Shown here piece by piece: positions 6,982-15,850 of a DNA stretch of 57,058 nt. Position numbers and translations under genes: made by a program. Where the stretch lies: NCBI GenBank assembly GCA_900016865.1, contig FIZI01000027.1:1-57058 (forward strand), in the 5' to 3' direction. The stretch's first letter is position 1. Each line of letters opens with the position of its first letter. The notes under the pieces were generated by a model. The model was not told where the DNA came from, did not search any database, and saw only the letters and a program-made list of their open reading frames with translations. The DNA comes from an uncultured Clostridia bacterium (GTDB lineage: Bacteria; Bacillota; DTU014).

Positions 6982-8367
6982 TTGCCCTACTCAGTACGCA
7001 AAGCAGTTGTTGACGTACGCCCGTCTATTGCATCGAGGCATCTGTTGCTTGGAAAGTCTATTGCCTCTGCAATGAAGGGCAGTTCCGACAGGGTTTACGT
7101 TTTTGCAGGCCTTTCATCGAGCACCATGAGGATCGCTTCGTATGGTGCGGACGTAGGGCCTAACGCTCTCGTGTTGAACCCAGGTTGCGCTGCCAGCCTT
7201 GGACTGCAGTCTGGCGACGTAGTGAGGATCCTAATCAAGAGAAACCAAATAAGGATTGGCCCGTACGTTGGGATTCTGACAGCGCCAATCGGGCGGTCGA
7301 CCTCCCCGAGGCGCTGCTATGGAAAAGATACAGAATACTTCCGCGATGTTTGCGCTGCTGGAATGCACATGGGTCTTGTCGCGTATGTGTTCTCCTACGA
7401 TGCCGTAGATATGTCCAAGGGCCGCGTGCTAGGCAGAGTGCCGGAACCCCAGAGATACGGGCGCTGGCACTCTAGGGAGTTCCCACTGCCAGACGTCATC
7501 TTCAATCGCATACCGACAAGGGGACAGGAGCGGTCCGAGCGCGCCAGACGACTCATTGAATACGCCAAGAAACACAATTACATGCGTCTGTTTAACGGCG
7601 GCTTCATGGACAAATGGACTGTATACAAACAGCTCTCTCAACACCCGGATGTCAAGGACATGGTGCCTGCCACTGCTGTCTTTCGTGGCCTATCGATGCT
7701 AAAGAGCTGGCTTCAGCGATACAGGTCAGTTTATCTCAAACCGACAAACGGGAGTCTTGGCGAAGGAATTGTTGTTGTCAGGTTGAGCTCCAGAGGTGTG
7801 GCTTGCCGCTATAGAAACGAACGCAAACGTCCAGTCAGTGAGCTCTTGAGAAACGTAGAGGCTGTGTACGCACGGATCAAACCGATGGTAACTAGGAGAC
7901 GGTACTTGATTCAGCCAGACCTAAATCTGCTGACCGTAGACGGAATGCCGTTTGACGTTAGGCTTTTGATGCAACGGAACTCGAGGGGCAAGTGGTATAG
8001 AACGAAGATGTTCGCTCGAGTTGCGAGGCGAGGAGAATACACTTCGAACATCAGTCGCGGAGGGTCCGGAGTGCCGCTTGATCAGCTGCTGGTGCGGATT
8101 GCTCCCAAGAAGGCACAACACGTCCTGCAGGCAGTGAGGCGGGCCGGAGTGACGGTTGCTCAGGCTGTAGAGAGTATGTCTGAGACACCTGTAGGTGAGC
8201 TAGGTATAGATATCGGGATCGATCGTGCCCTCAACCTGTGGTTAATCGAGGTTAACAGCAAACCTCACGTCGACGTGGTAAAGCCATCTACTTCTGAGAG
8301 AGCGCGGGAAGCCTCAGTCAGACGGCCTATGGAATTTGCGATTTACCTACACAAGAACGCTTTGTAG
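6982..8367 (+). CDS. YheC/YheD family ATP-grasp protein, copy 2, with N-terminal extra domain
   Basis: 461 residues from a TTG at 6982, with AGGAGGT 7 bases upstream. Residues 1-105 form an extra domain found in the longer YheD-like members (NPGCAASLGLQSGDVV, IRIGPYVGILTAP). The ATP-grasp part follows: DVIFNRIP (171-178), lysine loop YLKPTNGSLGEGI (K253), FDVRLLMQ, NISRGG and LIEVNSKPH. The active-site residues are present, so it should bind ATP. It is translationally close to both neighbours, which argues for one operon of three paralogues. The paralogues are clearly diverged from each other rather than recent duplicates. Confidence 0.85.
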   Translation: MPYSVRKAVVDVRPSIASRHLLLGKSIASAMKGSSDRVYVFAGLSSSTMRIASYGADVGPNALVLNPGCAASLGLQSGDVVRILIKRNQIRIGPYVGILTAPIGRSTSPRRCYGKDTEYFRDVCAAGMHMGLVAYVFSYDAVDMSKGRVLGRVPEPQRYGRWHSREFPLPDVIFNRIPTRGQERSERARRLIEYAKKHNYMRLFNGGFMDKWTVYKQLSQHPDVKDMVPATAVFRGLSMLKSWLQRYRSVYLKPTNGSLGEGIVVVRLSSRGVACRYRNERKRPVSELLRNVEAVYARIKPMVTRRRYLIQPDLNLLTVDGMPFDVRLLMQRNSRGKWYRTKMFARVARRGEYTSNISRGGSGVPLDQLLVRIAPKKAQHVLQAVRRAGVTVAQAVESMSETPVGELGIDIGIDRALNLWLIEVNSKPHVDVVKPSTSERAREASVRRPMEFAIYLHKNAL

Positions 8368-8410
8368 AAGGGCGGGCCCCGCCGCTTCCATCCACCAGGA
8401 GGCATTAGGA

Positions 8411-9562
8411 ATGGCTGTTAGGAGGAGGAAATCCGTAGTTTCCGCAAGGCCGTTGCTAGGAATCGTCACCTGTCGGTGCGGGTTCAAAATAACCAAGCGA
8501 AGGCCCTTCGCAGGCCAGACGGCGAGGTTTAGACGGCTCTGCGAAGATGCTCGAAAGCTTGGGCTTGATGTAGCCGTCTTCTATGCAGAGGACATCCATC
8601 CGGCGTCGGATCAGATCAACGGGATGACCTACTCAGCAAGAAAGCGGAAATGGATCTCGAAAGCGTATAGGTTTCCGGACGTCGTGTACAACCGCATCCC
8701 AAGTCGGAAAAGAGAAGCTAACGAACGAATCGCTTCGGTGCTAGACGCTGTCAGTCGGCTTGGGATACCGCTGTTTAACACGAGGTATCTCAATAAACTG
8801 GAAGTGTACAGAGCGGCGAAGAAGTCGCCGGAGCTGGCGAGCCACGTACCGGACACTCGGCGACTGCGCGAGGCACAGGATCTCTATACGATGTTGGCCA
8901 AGTACAATGCGGTGTACGTGAAGAGAAGCGACGGCACGCTGGGCAATGGAATCAGCGCTGTTTCAAAGGTAGGCAAGAAGTATGTCATCCGGAAAAATGT
9001 GGGACGCAAGGTCCTCGAAAGCAAACTCACCAAGAGTCAGGTTACTCAAGTAATCGCCGGTTATGTCAAGCGCAAACGATATCTTGTTCAGCAAGGGTTG
9101 GATCTTGTCACGTACAACGGCAGGCCGCTGGACTTCCGAGTCATGGTGCAGAAGAGAGGAGATGGGAAGTGGCGAGTCACTGGCATCGGAACAAGAGTAG
9201 CCGGCCCCAACCAGATCACAACTCATGTTCCTCGTGGAGGGACGAAGCTTTCGTTCAGGAAGGGAATAGAGTGCGCCGTTGGCGACAACCAAAAGAGCGC
9301 CCGTGTGTTGACCAGGCAGATACGGCGCCTGTGCTGCGCCACTGCACGGCAGGTTGAGAAGTCGTTAGACTTGCATCTCGCCGAGGCTTCGTTCGACATA
9401 GGTGTGGATACAGCTGGCCGCATATGGTTGATAGAGATGAACTCAAAGCCTTTCGTCTTTGATGAAAAGCGCATCCAAGCCAAGGCTAGCAGATATCTCC
9501 TCGACTACGTATGGCACGTTATCCGCAGTGGCAGGACAAGTGCGAGACTTGGAGAAGTATGA
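8411..9562 (+). CDS. YheC/YheD family ATP-grasp protein, copy 3
   Basis: 383 residues from the ATG at 8411, with AGGAGG 8 bases upstream; a longer in-frame start at 8336 would overlap copy 2 and lacks a ribosome site. The ATP-grasp landmarks are DVVYNRIPSR (90-99), lysine loop VYVKRSDGTLGNGI (K171), FRVMVQ, HVPRGG and LIEMNSKPF. The glutamate and asparagine of the metal site are kept. The N-terminus (LGIVTCRCG) is shorter than in copy 2. As third gene of the run it probably acts with the other two, for example adding different residues to one product; this division of labour is inference. Confidence 0.85.
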   Translation: MAVRRRKSVVSARPLLGIVTCRCGFKITKRRPFAGQTARFRRLCEDARKLGLDVAVFYAEDIHPASDQINGMTYSARKRKWISKAYRFPDVVYNRIPSRKREANERIASVLDAVSRLGIPLFNTRYLNKLEVYRAAKKSPELASHVPDTRRLREAQDLYTMLAKYNAVYVKRSDGTLGNGISAVSKVGKKYVIRKNVGRKVLESKLTKSQVTQVIAGYVKRKRYLVQQGLDLVTYNGRPLDFRVMVQKRGDGKWRVTGIGTRVAGPNQITTHVPRGGTKLSFRKGIECAVGDNQKSARVLTRQIRRLCCATARQVEKSLDLHLAEASFDIGVDTAGRIWLIEMNSKPFVFDEKRIQAKASRYLLDYVWHVIRSGRTSARLGEV

Positions 9563-9639
9563 CAAAGCTACATCGGCCGGTCCGAAGCTGCCGAATCCCC
9601 AGGGAGCGCAGCATGGCCTGAACTGTGGGGTGCATCCGT

Positions 9640-10329
9640 ATGCTCGAGTCGCTGAAAGAATCAGTCTATCAAGCAAACTTGCAGCTGTACAAGAGTGGTC
9701 TAGTCATACTGACATGGGGCAATGTCAGCGGGATAGACCGCGAAAGCGGGCTAGTGGTGATCAAACCTAGCGGAGTCGACTACTCCACCATGACCGCCGA
9801 TGACATGGTTGTTGTCGACATCCACGGAAAAGTGGTTGAGGGGAGATATCGGCCTTCATCTGACACACCTACGCATCTCGTACTGTACCGAGCCTTTCCG
9901 AACATCGGAGGAGTGGTTCATACCCACTCCACCTATGCAACGATGTGGGCACAGGCGGGCAGACCCATTCCGTGCTTTGGGACCACGCATGCAGACCACT
10001 TCTACTCTGAGATACCTTGCACACGTTTCCTAACCAGCGACGAGACAGGAAGCTCGTACGAATACAACACCGGTCTGGTGATCGTGGAGGCTCTATCCGG
10101 GTTGGATGCGGATCAAGTTCCTGCGGTCTTGGTGAGAGGTCACGGGCCTTTCACTTGGGGACATTCACCCCTATCAGCCGTCGAAAACAGCATCGTCCTA
10201 GAAGAGGTTGCCAAGATAGCATTCGGGACGATCGCGATCAACCCGGACGCAGTCCCGATCCCCCAGAACCTTCTCGACCGCCACTTTTTCCGCAAGCACG
10301 GCGAGAACGCCTACTACGGGCAGAGATAG
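9640..10329 (+). CDS. araD: L-ribulose-5-phosphate 4-epimerase (class II aldolase family)
   Basis: 229 residues. The class II aldolase/AraD fold is clear: WGNVSGID (about 26-33), KPSGVDY, the zinc histidines in [12 protein letters not shown] and a third histidine in GHGPFTWG. AraD interconverts L-ribulose-5-phosphate and D-xylulose-5-phosphate, linking arabinose to the pentose phosphate pathway in the cytoplasm. The length and the [11 protein letters not shown] segment favour AraD over fuculose-phosphate aldolase. The ATG at 9640 is chosen over a GTG at 9625; both have weak ribosome sites. No araA or araB is visible nearby. It ends 11 bases from the convergent chromate transporter gene. Confidence 0.85.
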   Translation: MLESLKESVYQANLQLYKSGLVILTWGNVSGIDRESGLVVIKPSGVDYSTMTADDMVVVDIHGKVVEGRYRPSSDTPTHLVLYRAFPNIGGVVHTHSTYATMWAQAGRPIPCFGTTHADHFYSEIPCTRFLTSDETGSSYEYNTGLVIVEALSGLDADQVPAVLVRGHGPFTWGHSPLSAVENSIVLEEVAKIAFGTIAINPDAVPIPQNLLDRHFFRKHGENAYYGQR

Positions 10330-10340
10330 GGAGATCCGGC

Positions 10341-10919
10341 TCATCCGCCCGTGATGCTAAACAGGATGATTCCAAGTACAGCTCCGACGATTAGCACTTT
10401 GACTGGGTGGCCGTCCGTCCTCCAGAGCAGCAAAGCAGAAACAGCGAATATAACAGCGGCCACCAGGTCTATACCCAAGATCTGCAAGGGTGCGGAGAAT
10501 CCACCTGCATCAGCTGCCGCACTCAAGGTTTGGATGCCCAGCCCGATCCCTGCACCCGCAATAAGGCCCACAACTACCGGCCTTATAACAGCGAACACAC
10601 GAGGTATGTGAGGGTTGTCCTTGTGTGCGATCAGGATCGATGAGAAGAGTGTAACAATGACAAACGACGGAAACATGACACCAAGAGTGCATGCTATAGC
10701 TCCGGTCACTCCTGCGAGTTTATACCCCGTAAACGTTGCGAGGTTGACTATGATCGGTCCGGGAGTCATTTCAGCTATAGAGATCATGTGTGTGAACTCG
10801 TTGAGGCTTATCCAGCCTCTGGAGACTATCTCATCTTGAAGCAAGGGTATCATGGCCAGGCCACCGCCGATGGTCAGCAGACCGACCTTGGCAAACACCA
10901 ATACTGCTTTGATCAACAT
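10341..10919 (-). CDS. Chromate transporter family, half-size protein (second of pair)
   Basis: About 192 residues, one CHR domain with about six hydrophobic segments. The family signature KVGLLTIGGGLAMIPLLQDEI lies at the N-terminus, followed by EMTPGPIIVNLATF. Half-size CHR proteins act as pairs in the membrane and export chromate or related oxyanions; the natural substrate in anaerobes is often unclear. The ATG at 10919 has AGAGGA about 8 bases upstream. A GTG at 10937 overlaps the stop of the upstream partner (GTGA) and would add six residues. Confidence 0.85.
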   Translation of the reverse strand: MLIKAVLVFAKVGLLTIGGGLAMIPLLQDEIVSRGWISLNEFTHMISIAEMTPGPIIVNLATFTGYKLAGVTGAIACTLGVMFPSFVIVTLFSSILIAHKDNPHIPRVFAVIRPVVVGLIAGAGIGLGIQTLSAAADAGGFSAPLQILGIDLVAAVIFAVSALLLWRTDGHPVKVLIVGAVLGIILFSITGG

Positions 10920-10933
10920 CTTGCATCGTCCTC

Positions 10934-11617
10934 TCACACGTGTTGCTCAAATCGAGTGCTCAGCCATGAATATGCTGTTCCAAGCACAACGGCACCCAGG
11001 ATGACTCGCACGGAACTGATCCGCACAAACACAACTAAGACTAGCGATGCGAGAGCGAGGACGAGAGTTATCGGTGTCCGGATGCTCCTCATGCCAAGAC
11101 GGATCGCTGCGTCGGCGATCAGTGCCACTACAGCAGCTGACATGCCCTTAAGTGCATACATGGCTATCGGGACTTCGATGATGCGGGATAGAAACTCCGC
11201 AACAACGATGATAATAGCTATCGAGGGAGTAGCTACCCCGAGTAGTGCAGATATGGCGCCGGGCACACCGGCTACGATGTTGCCGATGAACGTCGCCGAA
11301 TTGAGGGCGATCGCTCCGGGCAGTGATTGAGCTGCAGCGTATATATCGAGTAGACGGTCCTGGTCAATCCATCCTCGCTTTTTGATAATCTCGCGCTCGA
11401 ACATCGGAAGCATGGCGTAGCCGCCACCTATTGTGAAAAGCCCTACTCTGAAAAAACTAGTGTAGATCTGCCAAAGCAATGCCACTATAGATGCTCCTTC
11501 CTGCTGGTTCGGTTGTCGCTCTCGAATTCGCCGCAGGTCAGTGATGTCCTGCCCGCTTTGCTCGGGAGGAGGATCTGAGGCTGTTTGCGAGAATAAAAAA
11601 GGAATCATCTCATTCAT
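10934..11617 (-). CDS. Chromate transporter family, half-size protein (first of pair)
   Basis: 227 residues. A polar leader of about 45 residues precedes the CHR domain, which starts with FRVGLFTIGGGYAMLPMFE and continues with SLPGAIALNSATFIG. About five to six membrane segments follow. It is the promoter-proximal partner of the second half-size gene, and the two overlap by a few bases at most, so they are co-translated. The ATG at 11617 has GGGAGAG 7 bases upstream. The gene is divergent from the aminotransferase with only about 40 bases between the starts, so the promoters must overlap. Confidence 0.85.
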   Translation of the reverse strand: MNEMIPFLFSQTASDPPPEQSGQDITDLRRIRERQPNQQEGASIVALLWQIYTSFFRVGLFTIGGGYAMLPMFEREIIKKRGWIDQDRLLDIYAAAQSLPGAIALNSATFIGNIVAGVPGAISALLGVATPSIAIIIVVAEFLSRIIEVPIAMYALKGMSAAVVALIADAAIRLGMRSIRTPITLVLALASLVLVVFVRISSVRVILGAVVLGTAYSWLSTRFEQHV

Positions 11618-11660
11618 GAGGGATCTCTCCCTATATGATTAAGAACCGACGGTGAATAAC

Positions 11661-12533
11661 ATGCACAGCAAAACTATCTACCTAAACGGGCAAAGAGTAG
11701 CTGAAGACGCTGCTCGTATTTCCATATTTGACAGAGGGTTTCAGTTTGGCGATTCAGTGTATGAGGTGATACGCTGCTACAACGGAGTTCCGTTCCTGCT
11801 TGATGAGCACCTCAGCCGTCTTGAACGCAGTCTTCGAGAGCTAAGCATCGATCTTCCACAGCCTATGAGCGAAATCCGTGACCTCTGTGTCAAGGCAGCA
11901 AGAGAACAAGGACGGTCTCCATCAGTGCTGTATATCCAGATCACTCGAGGTGTAGCTGACCGCTCGTACTCGCCTCCTTCGGGTCTCGTTCCTACTTTCG
12001 TGCTCTACTGCGAAGATAAACCTGTCACTGCTGAGAGAGTCTATGCCGAAGGTATATCAGTTGCGGTGCTCGAGGATATCCGGTGGCTGCGATGCGATAT
12101 CAAGAGCACCAGTTTGGTCGCGAGTGTGTTCCAAAAGATGAGCGCAGCTGCAAAAGGCGCAGATGATGTGTTGCTCGAGAGGGCTGGAGTAGGAGTAGTC
12201 GAATCAGGGAGCGGGAATCTGTTTGTAGTAAAAGACGGTTGCATAACCACAGCACCTGAGGGCAACCTGATTCTCTCTGGAACATCGAGAGCTTTGGTGT
12301 TGCAGCTTGCCCGGGGTCTGTCCATTCCCATCAAGCTAGCGGTTCCTCAGACGGCGGAGATTTACAGTGCTGACGAGGTGTTTATTACGAGCACAACAGC
12401 AGAGGTCCTGCCGGTATGTAGAGTCGACTCTGTACGCATCGCTGACGGAACGCCTGGGCCGATATCCCGACGTCTCTTGAGAGCCTACCGCGCCGAGGTT
12501 ACCAGAGAGACCAATTATCATTACGAGGAGTGA
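11661..12533 (+). CDS. Class IV PLP aminotransferase (D-alanine / branched-chain aminotransferase-like)
   Basis: 290 residues. The fold-type IV features are present: IYLNGQRV at the start, FDRGFQFGDSVYEVIR (23-38), the pyridoxal-phosphate lysine K148 in CDIKST, and the cofactor phosphate-binding region ESGSGNLF and SGTSR. The length and the short N-terminus favour D-amino-acid aminotransferase, which makes D-glutamate or D-alanine for peptidoglycan, over IlvE or aminodeoxychorismate lyase; these cannot be separated with certainty by eye. The ATG at 11661 is chosen; a GTG at 11652 is in frame. It is followed after six bases by the epimerase gene. Confidence 0.8.
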   Translation: MHSKTIYLNGQRVAEDAARISIFDRGFQFGDSVYEVIRCYNGVPFLLDEHLSRLERSLRELSIDLPQPMSEIRDLCVKAAREQGRSPSVLYIQITRGVADRSYSPPSGLVPTFVLYCEDKPVTAERVYAEGISVAVLEDIRWLRCDIKSTSLVASVFQKMSAAAKGADDVLLERAGVGVVESGSGNLFVVKDGCITTAPEGNLILSGTSRALVLQLARGLSIPIKLAVPQTAEIYSADEVFITSTTAEVLPVCRVDSVRIADGTPGPISRRLLRAYRAEVTRETNYHYEE

Positions 12534-12539
12534 TGGTAT

Positions 12540-13526
12540 ATGGCCAGGTATCTGGCAACAAGGGGCAATTTTGACACGGCGGCTACATGTGAGCTGATCG
12601 ACACTGAAGCAGGCATTCGGGCAGTGATTGTCCCATCGGTCGGGAGCAATATGATAGCACTGCGGCATGACAAGCTCGGCGCGAAAGTCCTTCACGAGCC
12701 GGGTTCGCTAGAAGAACTTATGAACGCGTCTACTGCCTTCGGTTATCCGGTCTTGATGCCTCCAAACCGGATATGGAAAGCGAGATTTGAACTAGATGGG
12801 GTGGTCTACGAGTTCCCGGTAAATCGTGAGGATTATCATATCCACGGACTTGTACACAACATTGAGTGGAAAGTCGTAACCCACACTGCGTCTGAGGACG
12901 AAGGAGCAGTCCTCGTCACCGAGATGGATTCAGCTGAGCATCCGAGTGTGCAGAGGACCTATCCACAGCACTTCAAGTTGTCCATGAAGTTCGTGCTCAA
13001 GGATGGGACGGTGACAGTCGAGACGCGCTGTGAGAACTTCAGTGACACCGCGCTGCCGTTTGGGGTTGGATTTCATCCGTACTTCAACACACCGATGACC
13101 GAACAAAGCAGCAAGGATCTTTGTTTTGCCAGGCTGGCTGCACAAGAGCATTGGGAGCTCGAGAGATGCTTCCCTACAGGCCAAAGGCATGAACCGTCCG
13201 GAGATTTTGACTTGCGCGAATTCAAGCCTGTGTCTTCGCTGGCACTCGACGACCTGTACGGCCGCGTTCTTGACCGCAGTGCTGTTTTGGAGGATAGAGG
13301 CTCCGGTTTGCGTTTGACGGTGACTGCGAGTGAGTCATATCCGTTCTGGGTGGTCTGGACAGGTGCTTCGCCCAGTGCACCCTTCATATGCTTTGAGCCG
13401 TACAGCTGCGTTACAAACGCCCCTAACCTCGATATGCCAATCAGCGAAACAGGGCTCAAGTTGCTGGAGAAAGGCGAGACGTTTACGGGTACTGTGACAC
13501 TGTCTCTGAGTCGGATCCAAAGCTGA
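12540..13526 (+). CDS. Aldose 1-epimerase family protein
   Basis: 328 residues, galactose-mutarotase fold. Seen are PSVGSNMIALRH near residue 30, YPVLMPPNRI, HIHGLVHN with a catalytic-type histidine, GVGFHPYF with the second histidine, and FEPYSC near the C-terminus. Aldose epimerases interconvert alpha and beta anomers of sugars in the cytoplasm. It may act on a sugar-phosphate as YeaD-type enzymes do; the substrate cannot be read from the sequence. The ATG at 12540 has GAGGAG 9 bases upstream, overlapping the end of the aminotransferase gene. Confidence 0.8.
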   Translation: MARYLATRGNFDTAATCELIDTEAGIRAVIVPSVGSNMIALRHDKLGAKVLHEPGSLEELMNASTAFGYPVLMPPNRIWKARFELDGVVYEFPVNREDYHIHGLVHNIEWKVVTHTASEDEGAVLVTEMDSAEHPSVQRTYPQHFKLSMKFVLKDGTVTVETRCENFSDTALPFGVGFHPYFNTPMTEQSSKDLCFARLAAQEHWELERCFPTGQRHEPSGDFDLREFKPVSSLALDDLYGRVLDRSAVLEDRGSGLRLTVTASESYPFWVVWTGASPSAPFICFEPYSCVTNAPNLDMPISETGLKLLEKGETFTGTVTLSLSRIQS

Positions 13527-13528
13527 AG

Positions 13529-14485
13529 GTGAGAGGCTTGAGCATTCTAGACGTTGCGGCCGATGTAGTGCAAAAGCACTACGCCTTGCAGACTGACCTG
13601 CAATTGCGGCCTCTGCCCGGGCGCAGGCACGTCTTCTTGGTAACCTCAAAGGACACCAGGTATGTGCTGAAATGCGTGCCTGTGCCGTCTGTGGCTGCCG
13701 AACGCATCGAGTTCACTCACAGGCTCGTACGGTTCTTGGAGCAGAGGAACTTCACGACGTACTCTCTGATTGCATCTGTATCAGGTTGCACGTGGGTATT
13801 CGAACACGGCCTGGTTTGGGAGATGCACACGTACATCGATGGAGAGCCCCTCGAAACGATAGCAGCCTCGCCCAGCGCAGTGGGTGAGCTCCTGGGCAGA
13901 TATCACAACGCAGTGCATTACCTGATACAGGATGGAACACTGGAGGTGCCTGTCAACAAAAACGACTGGTATCACTCTGTTGATCCGATAGCTCTGCTCA
14001 GAGTATTTCGCTCATTCGTTGCTGATAACACGCTTGCCGCGCTTATTGACAGCCTGCTGGATAAGAGCATGTTGTGGATGGACTCGCTTGCGGAGCCTCA
14101 GGCAATCATCCCAATACACGGTGATGTGTCCGCGTCCAATGTGATCATCACACCCGTACGAGCGTATCTGATAGATTTCGAGTGCGCTCAGTGGGAGGAC
14201 TCTCTCGTCGACTTAGCTCAGGCAGTGGCTCGATTGGTATCTGCTGGCAACCCCGATCCTGAAACGAAAAAGAGAGCCGTAGGCCTCCTGATATCAAGCT
14301 ACCTGAACTCATCCGGACTGTCTAAACCCTCACATGACAGGCTTGTAGCGGCCGCGTCGCTCCACCTGGCCCTTGACTGGGCGTGCGAACAGCTTCGCAG
14401 GCACACTGCAGGCTGCGTGGTCCACGATGAACCTCATGCCGACATCAGCAGAGCGCTAGAGAGCCTCGAGAGTTGTTTGGTTTGA
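13529..14485 (+). CDS. CotS-like phosphotransferase (APH/choline kinase fold)
   Basis: 318 residues of the aminoglycoside phosphotransferase/choline kinase superfamily. The Brenner-type catalytic motif reads IHGDVSASNVI (about residues 197-207) and the metal site reads LIDFECAQW. An ATP-binding lysine is in YVLKCVPV. Similar kinases occur as spore-coat proteins CotS/YsxE/YtaA in Bacillus, and the sporulation-rich neighbourhood fits that, but a small-molecule kinase is equally possible. The GTG at 13529 has no clear ribosome site; a TTG at 13538 with AAGGTGA 5 bases upstream is a good alternative. Confidence 0.7.
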   Translation: MRGLSILDVAADVVQKHYALQTDLQLRPLPGRRHVFLVTSKDTRYVLKCVPVPSVAAERIEFTHRLVRFLEQRNFTTYSLIASVSGCTWVFEHGLVWEMHTYIDGEPLETIAASPSAVGELLGRYHNAVHYLIQDGTLEVPVNKNDWYHSVDPIALLRVFRSFVADNTLAALIDSLLDKSMLWMDSLAEPQAIIPIHGDVSASNVIITPVRAYLIDFECAQWEDSLVDLAQAVARLVSAGNPDPETKKRAVGLLISSYLNSSGLSKPSHDRLVAAASLHLALDWACEQLRRHTAGCVVHDEPHADISRALESLESCLV

Positions 14486-14535
14486 TTTGCACAGGCATGG
14501 AAATGCTGTGGATAGGTAGTGCTTGAGGTGATGAA

Positions 14536-15723
14536 GTGGCCAGTATCTGCCTAAGACAGGGGCGGGTCGTATCTGTCGACGAAACCCTGGACGACCTCAC
14601 TGTAGTTACAGTCAGCCTTGCAGTGCCTGTGGAGTCGGGTGAAACGCGAATCGATTCGCTGAAAGCGTGTGTGTACAAGGGCATTACACCGACACCGACT
14701 CCCGGCGATCTGGTTGTAGTCAACACTCTCGGGGTGGAACTCGGACTTGGAACCGGCGGATACGGCTTTGTCTTGATAAACCTATCCAAACGCCTTCCTG
14801 ATTTGTCGCAGGATGTCCATAGTGGACATATCGTGAAGCTACGCTACACACCCCTTCAGACCTGTGTCCTCTCAGTTGAGGAGGAACTCAGTCCCTATCA
14901 CAGCAAGCTCAGAGACGAGAGGCTGTCCCTCGAGGGCAAGCCTGTGGTCTGCGCGGAGCTGCACAGCGCATTGCCTGCCATAGTCGCAGGAGTCAAAGCT
15001 TATGATCCTTCACTGTCTATATGCTATGTAATGACTGATGGAGGCGCACTGCCACTGGCGTTTAGCAAGACAGTGCGGAAGTTGAAATCAATGAGCCTGT
15101 TGCAGTCGACGGTCACAGTGGGGCACGCGTTTGGCGGCGACCTCGAGGCCGTCAACGTGTTTTCAGGGCTCATCAGCGCTAGGCATATCGCAAACGCCGA
15201 CGTCATTGTAGTAGCAAAGGGACCGGGTATCGTAGGAACCGGCACTCCCCTGGGCCATACTGGAATGGAACAGGGTGAAGCTGCAAACGCCGCCTTTCGA
15301 CTCAACGGTGTACCAATCCTTATCCCGCGCCTATCAGAAGCAGATGACAGAGAGCGCCACTCGGGGATCAGCCATCATTTCGTCTCCGTCCTGCGCTACT
15401 GCGTCTACTGCCCAACAATCATTCCAGTCGCTTCCGAGACTCCGCACGTCTACGCCGAGCTTGAAGACTGCCTCGCTTCGCTTCAGGCCTCGCAGCAACA
15501 CCGCTTAGTCAAAGCGGCTTCAGGTCCGGGCCTAGACCTCGCATCTCGCCGCGGCATAGAGCTGTCTACTATGGGCCGTTCAGTCTCTCAGGAACCGGCC
15601 TTTTTTGCACAAGCTGCTGCAGGCGGCTGGTTTGCAGGCCGGGTGGCTCGACTCGGCCTTGACAGATCTGCACTGCTCGGCGCATGCTGGGCTTCACCGG
15701 AGCACCTAGGCGACAGCGGCTAG
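14536..15723 (+). CDS. DUF3866 family protein
   Basis: 395 residues. The sequence fits the uncharacterised DUF3866 family of Bacillota and Actinobacteria: an N-terminal beta-rich part (VVSVDETLDDLTVVTVS), then LPAIVAGVKAYDP, YVMTDGGALPLAFSKTV (about 165-181), TVGHAFGGDLEAVNV and KGPGIVGTGTPLGHTGMEQGE. The last glycine-rich segment suggests a ligand site. No function is known. The GTG at 14536 has GAGGTGA 5 bases upstream. It lies between the kinase and spoIIM; no transmembrane segments are visible. Confidence 0.75.
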   Translation: MASICLRQGRVVSVDETLDDLTVVTVSLAVPVESGETRIDSLKACVYKGITPTPTPGDLVVVNTLGVELGLGTGGYGFVLINLSKRLPDLSQDVHSGHIVKLRYTPLQTCVLSVEEELSPYHSKLRDERLSLEGKPVVCAELHSALPAIVAGVKAYDPSLSICYVMTDGGALPLAFSKTVRKLKSMSLLQSTVTVGHAFGGDLEAVNVFSGLISARHIANADVIVVAKGPGIVGTGTPLGHTGMEQGEAANAAFRLNGVPILIPRLSEADDRERHSGISHHFVSVLRYCVYCPTIIPVASETPHVYAELEDCLASLQASQQHRLVKAASGPGLDLASRRGIELSTMGRSVSQEPAFFAQAAAGGWFAGRVARLGLDRSALLGACWASPEHLGDSG

Positions 15724-15743
15724 GAGCTGCGAGCGCAGTCAAG

Positions 15744-15772
15744 TCATACCAAAGGCTGTGCAGGCATACTGT
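15744..15772 (+). promoter_or_regulatory. Sigma-E-like promoter of spoIIM
   Basis: TCATACC (15744-15750) and CATACTGT (15765-15772) are separated by 14 bases. The -35 box matches KMATATT at five of seven positions and the -10 box matches CATACANT at seven of eight, with the spacing known for sigma-E. Transcription would begin near 15779, 72 bases before the GTG. In Bacillus subtilis spoIIM is a sigma-E gene, which agrees. Confidence 0.55.
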
Positions 15773-15850
15773 ATATAGACAAGCAACGTGAATGCACACA
15801 AGGGCACCTCCCATCGAGAGATCAATCACCACACGCTGGAGGAATGACGA

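Noticed and set aside
8336-8410. Longer N-terminus for the third YheC/YheD gene
   Set aside because: It would overlap the end of copy 2 and has no ribosome site; the ATG at 8411 has AGGAGG at ideal spacing.
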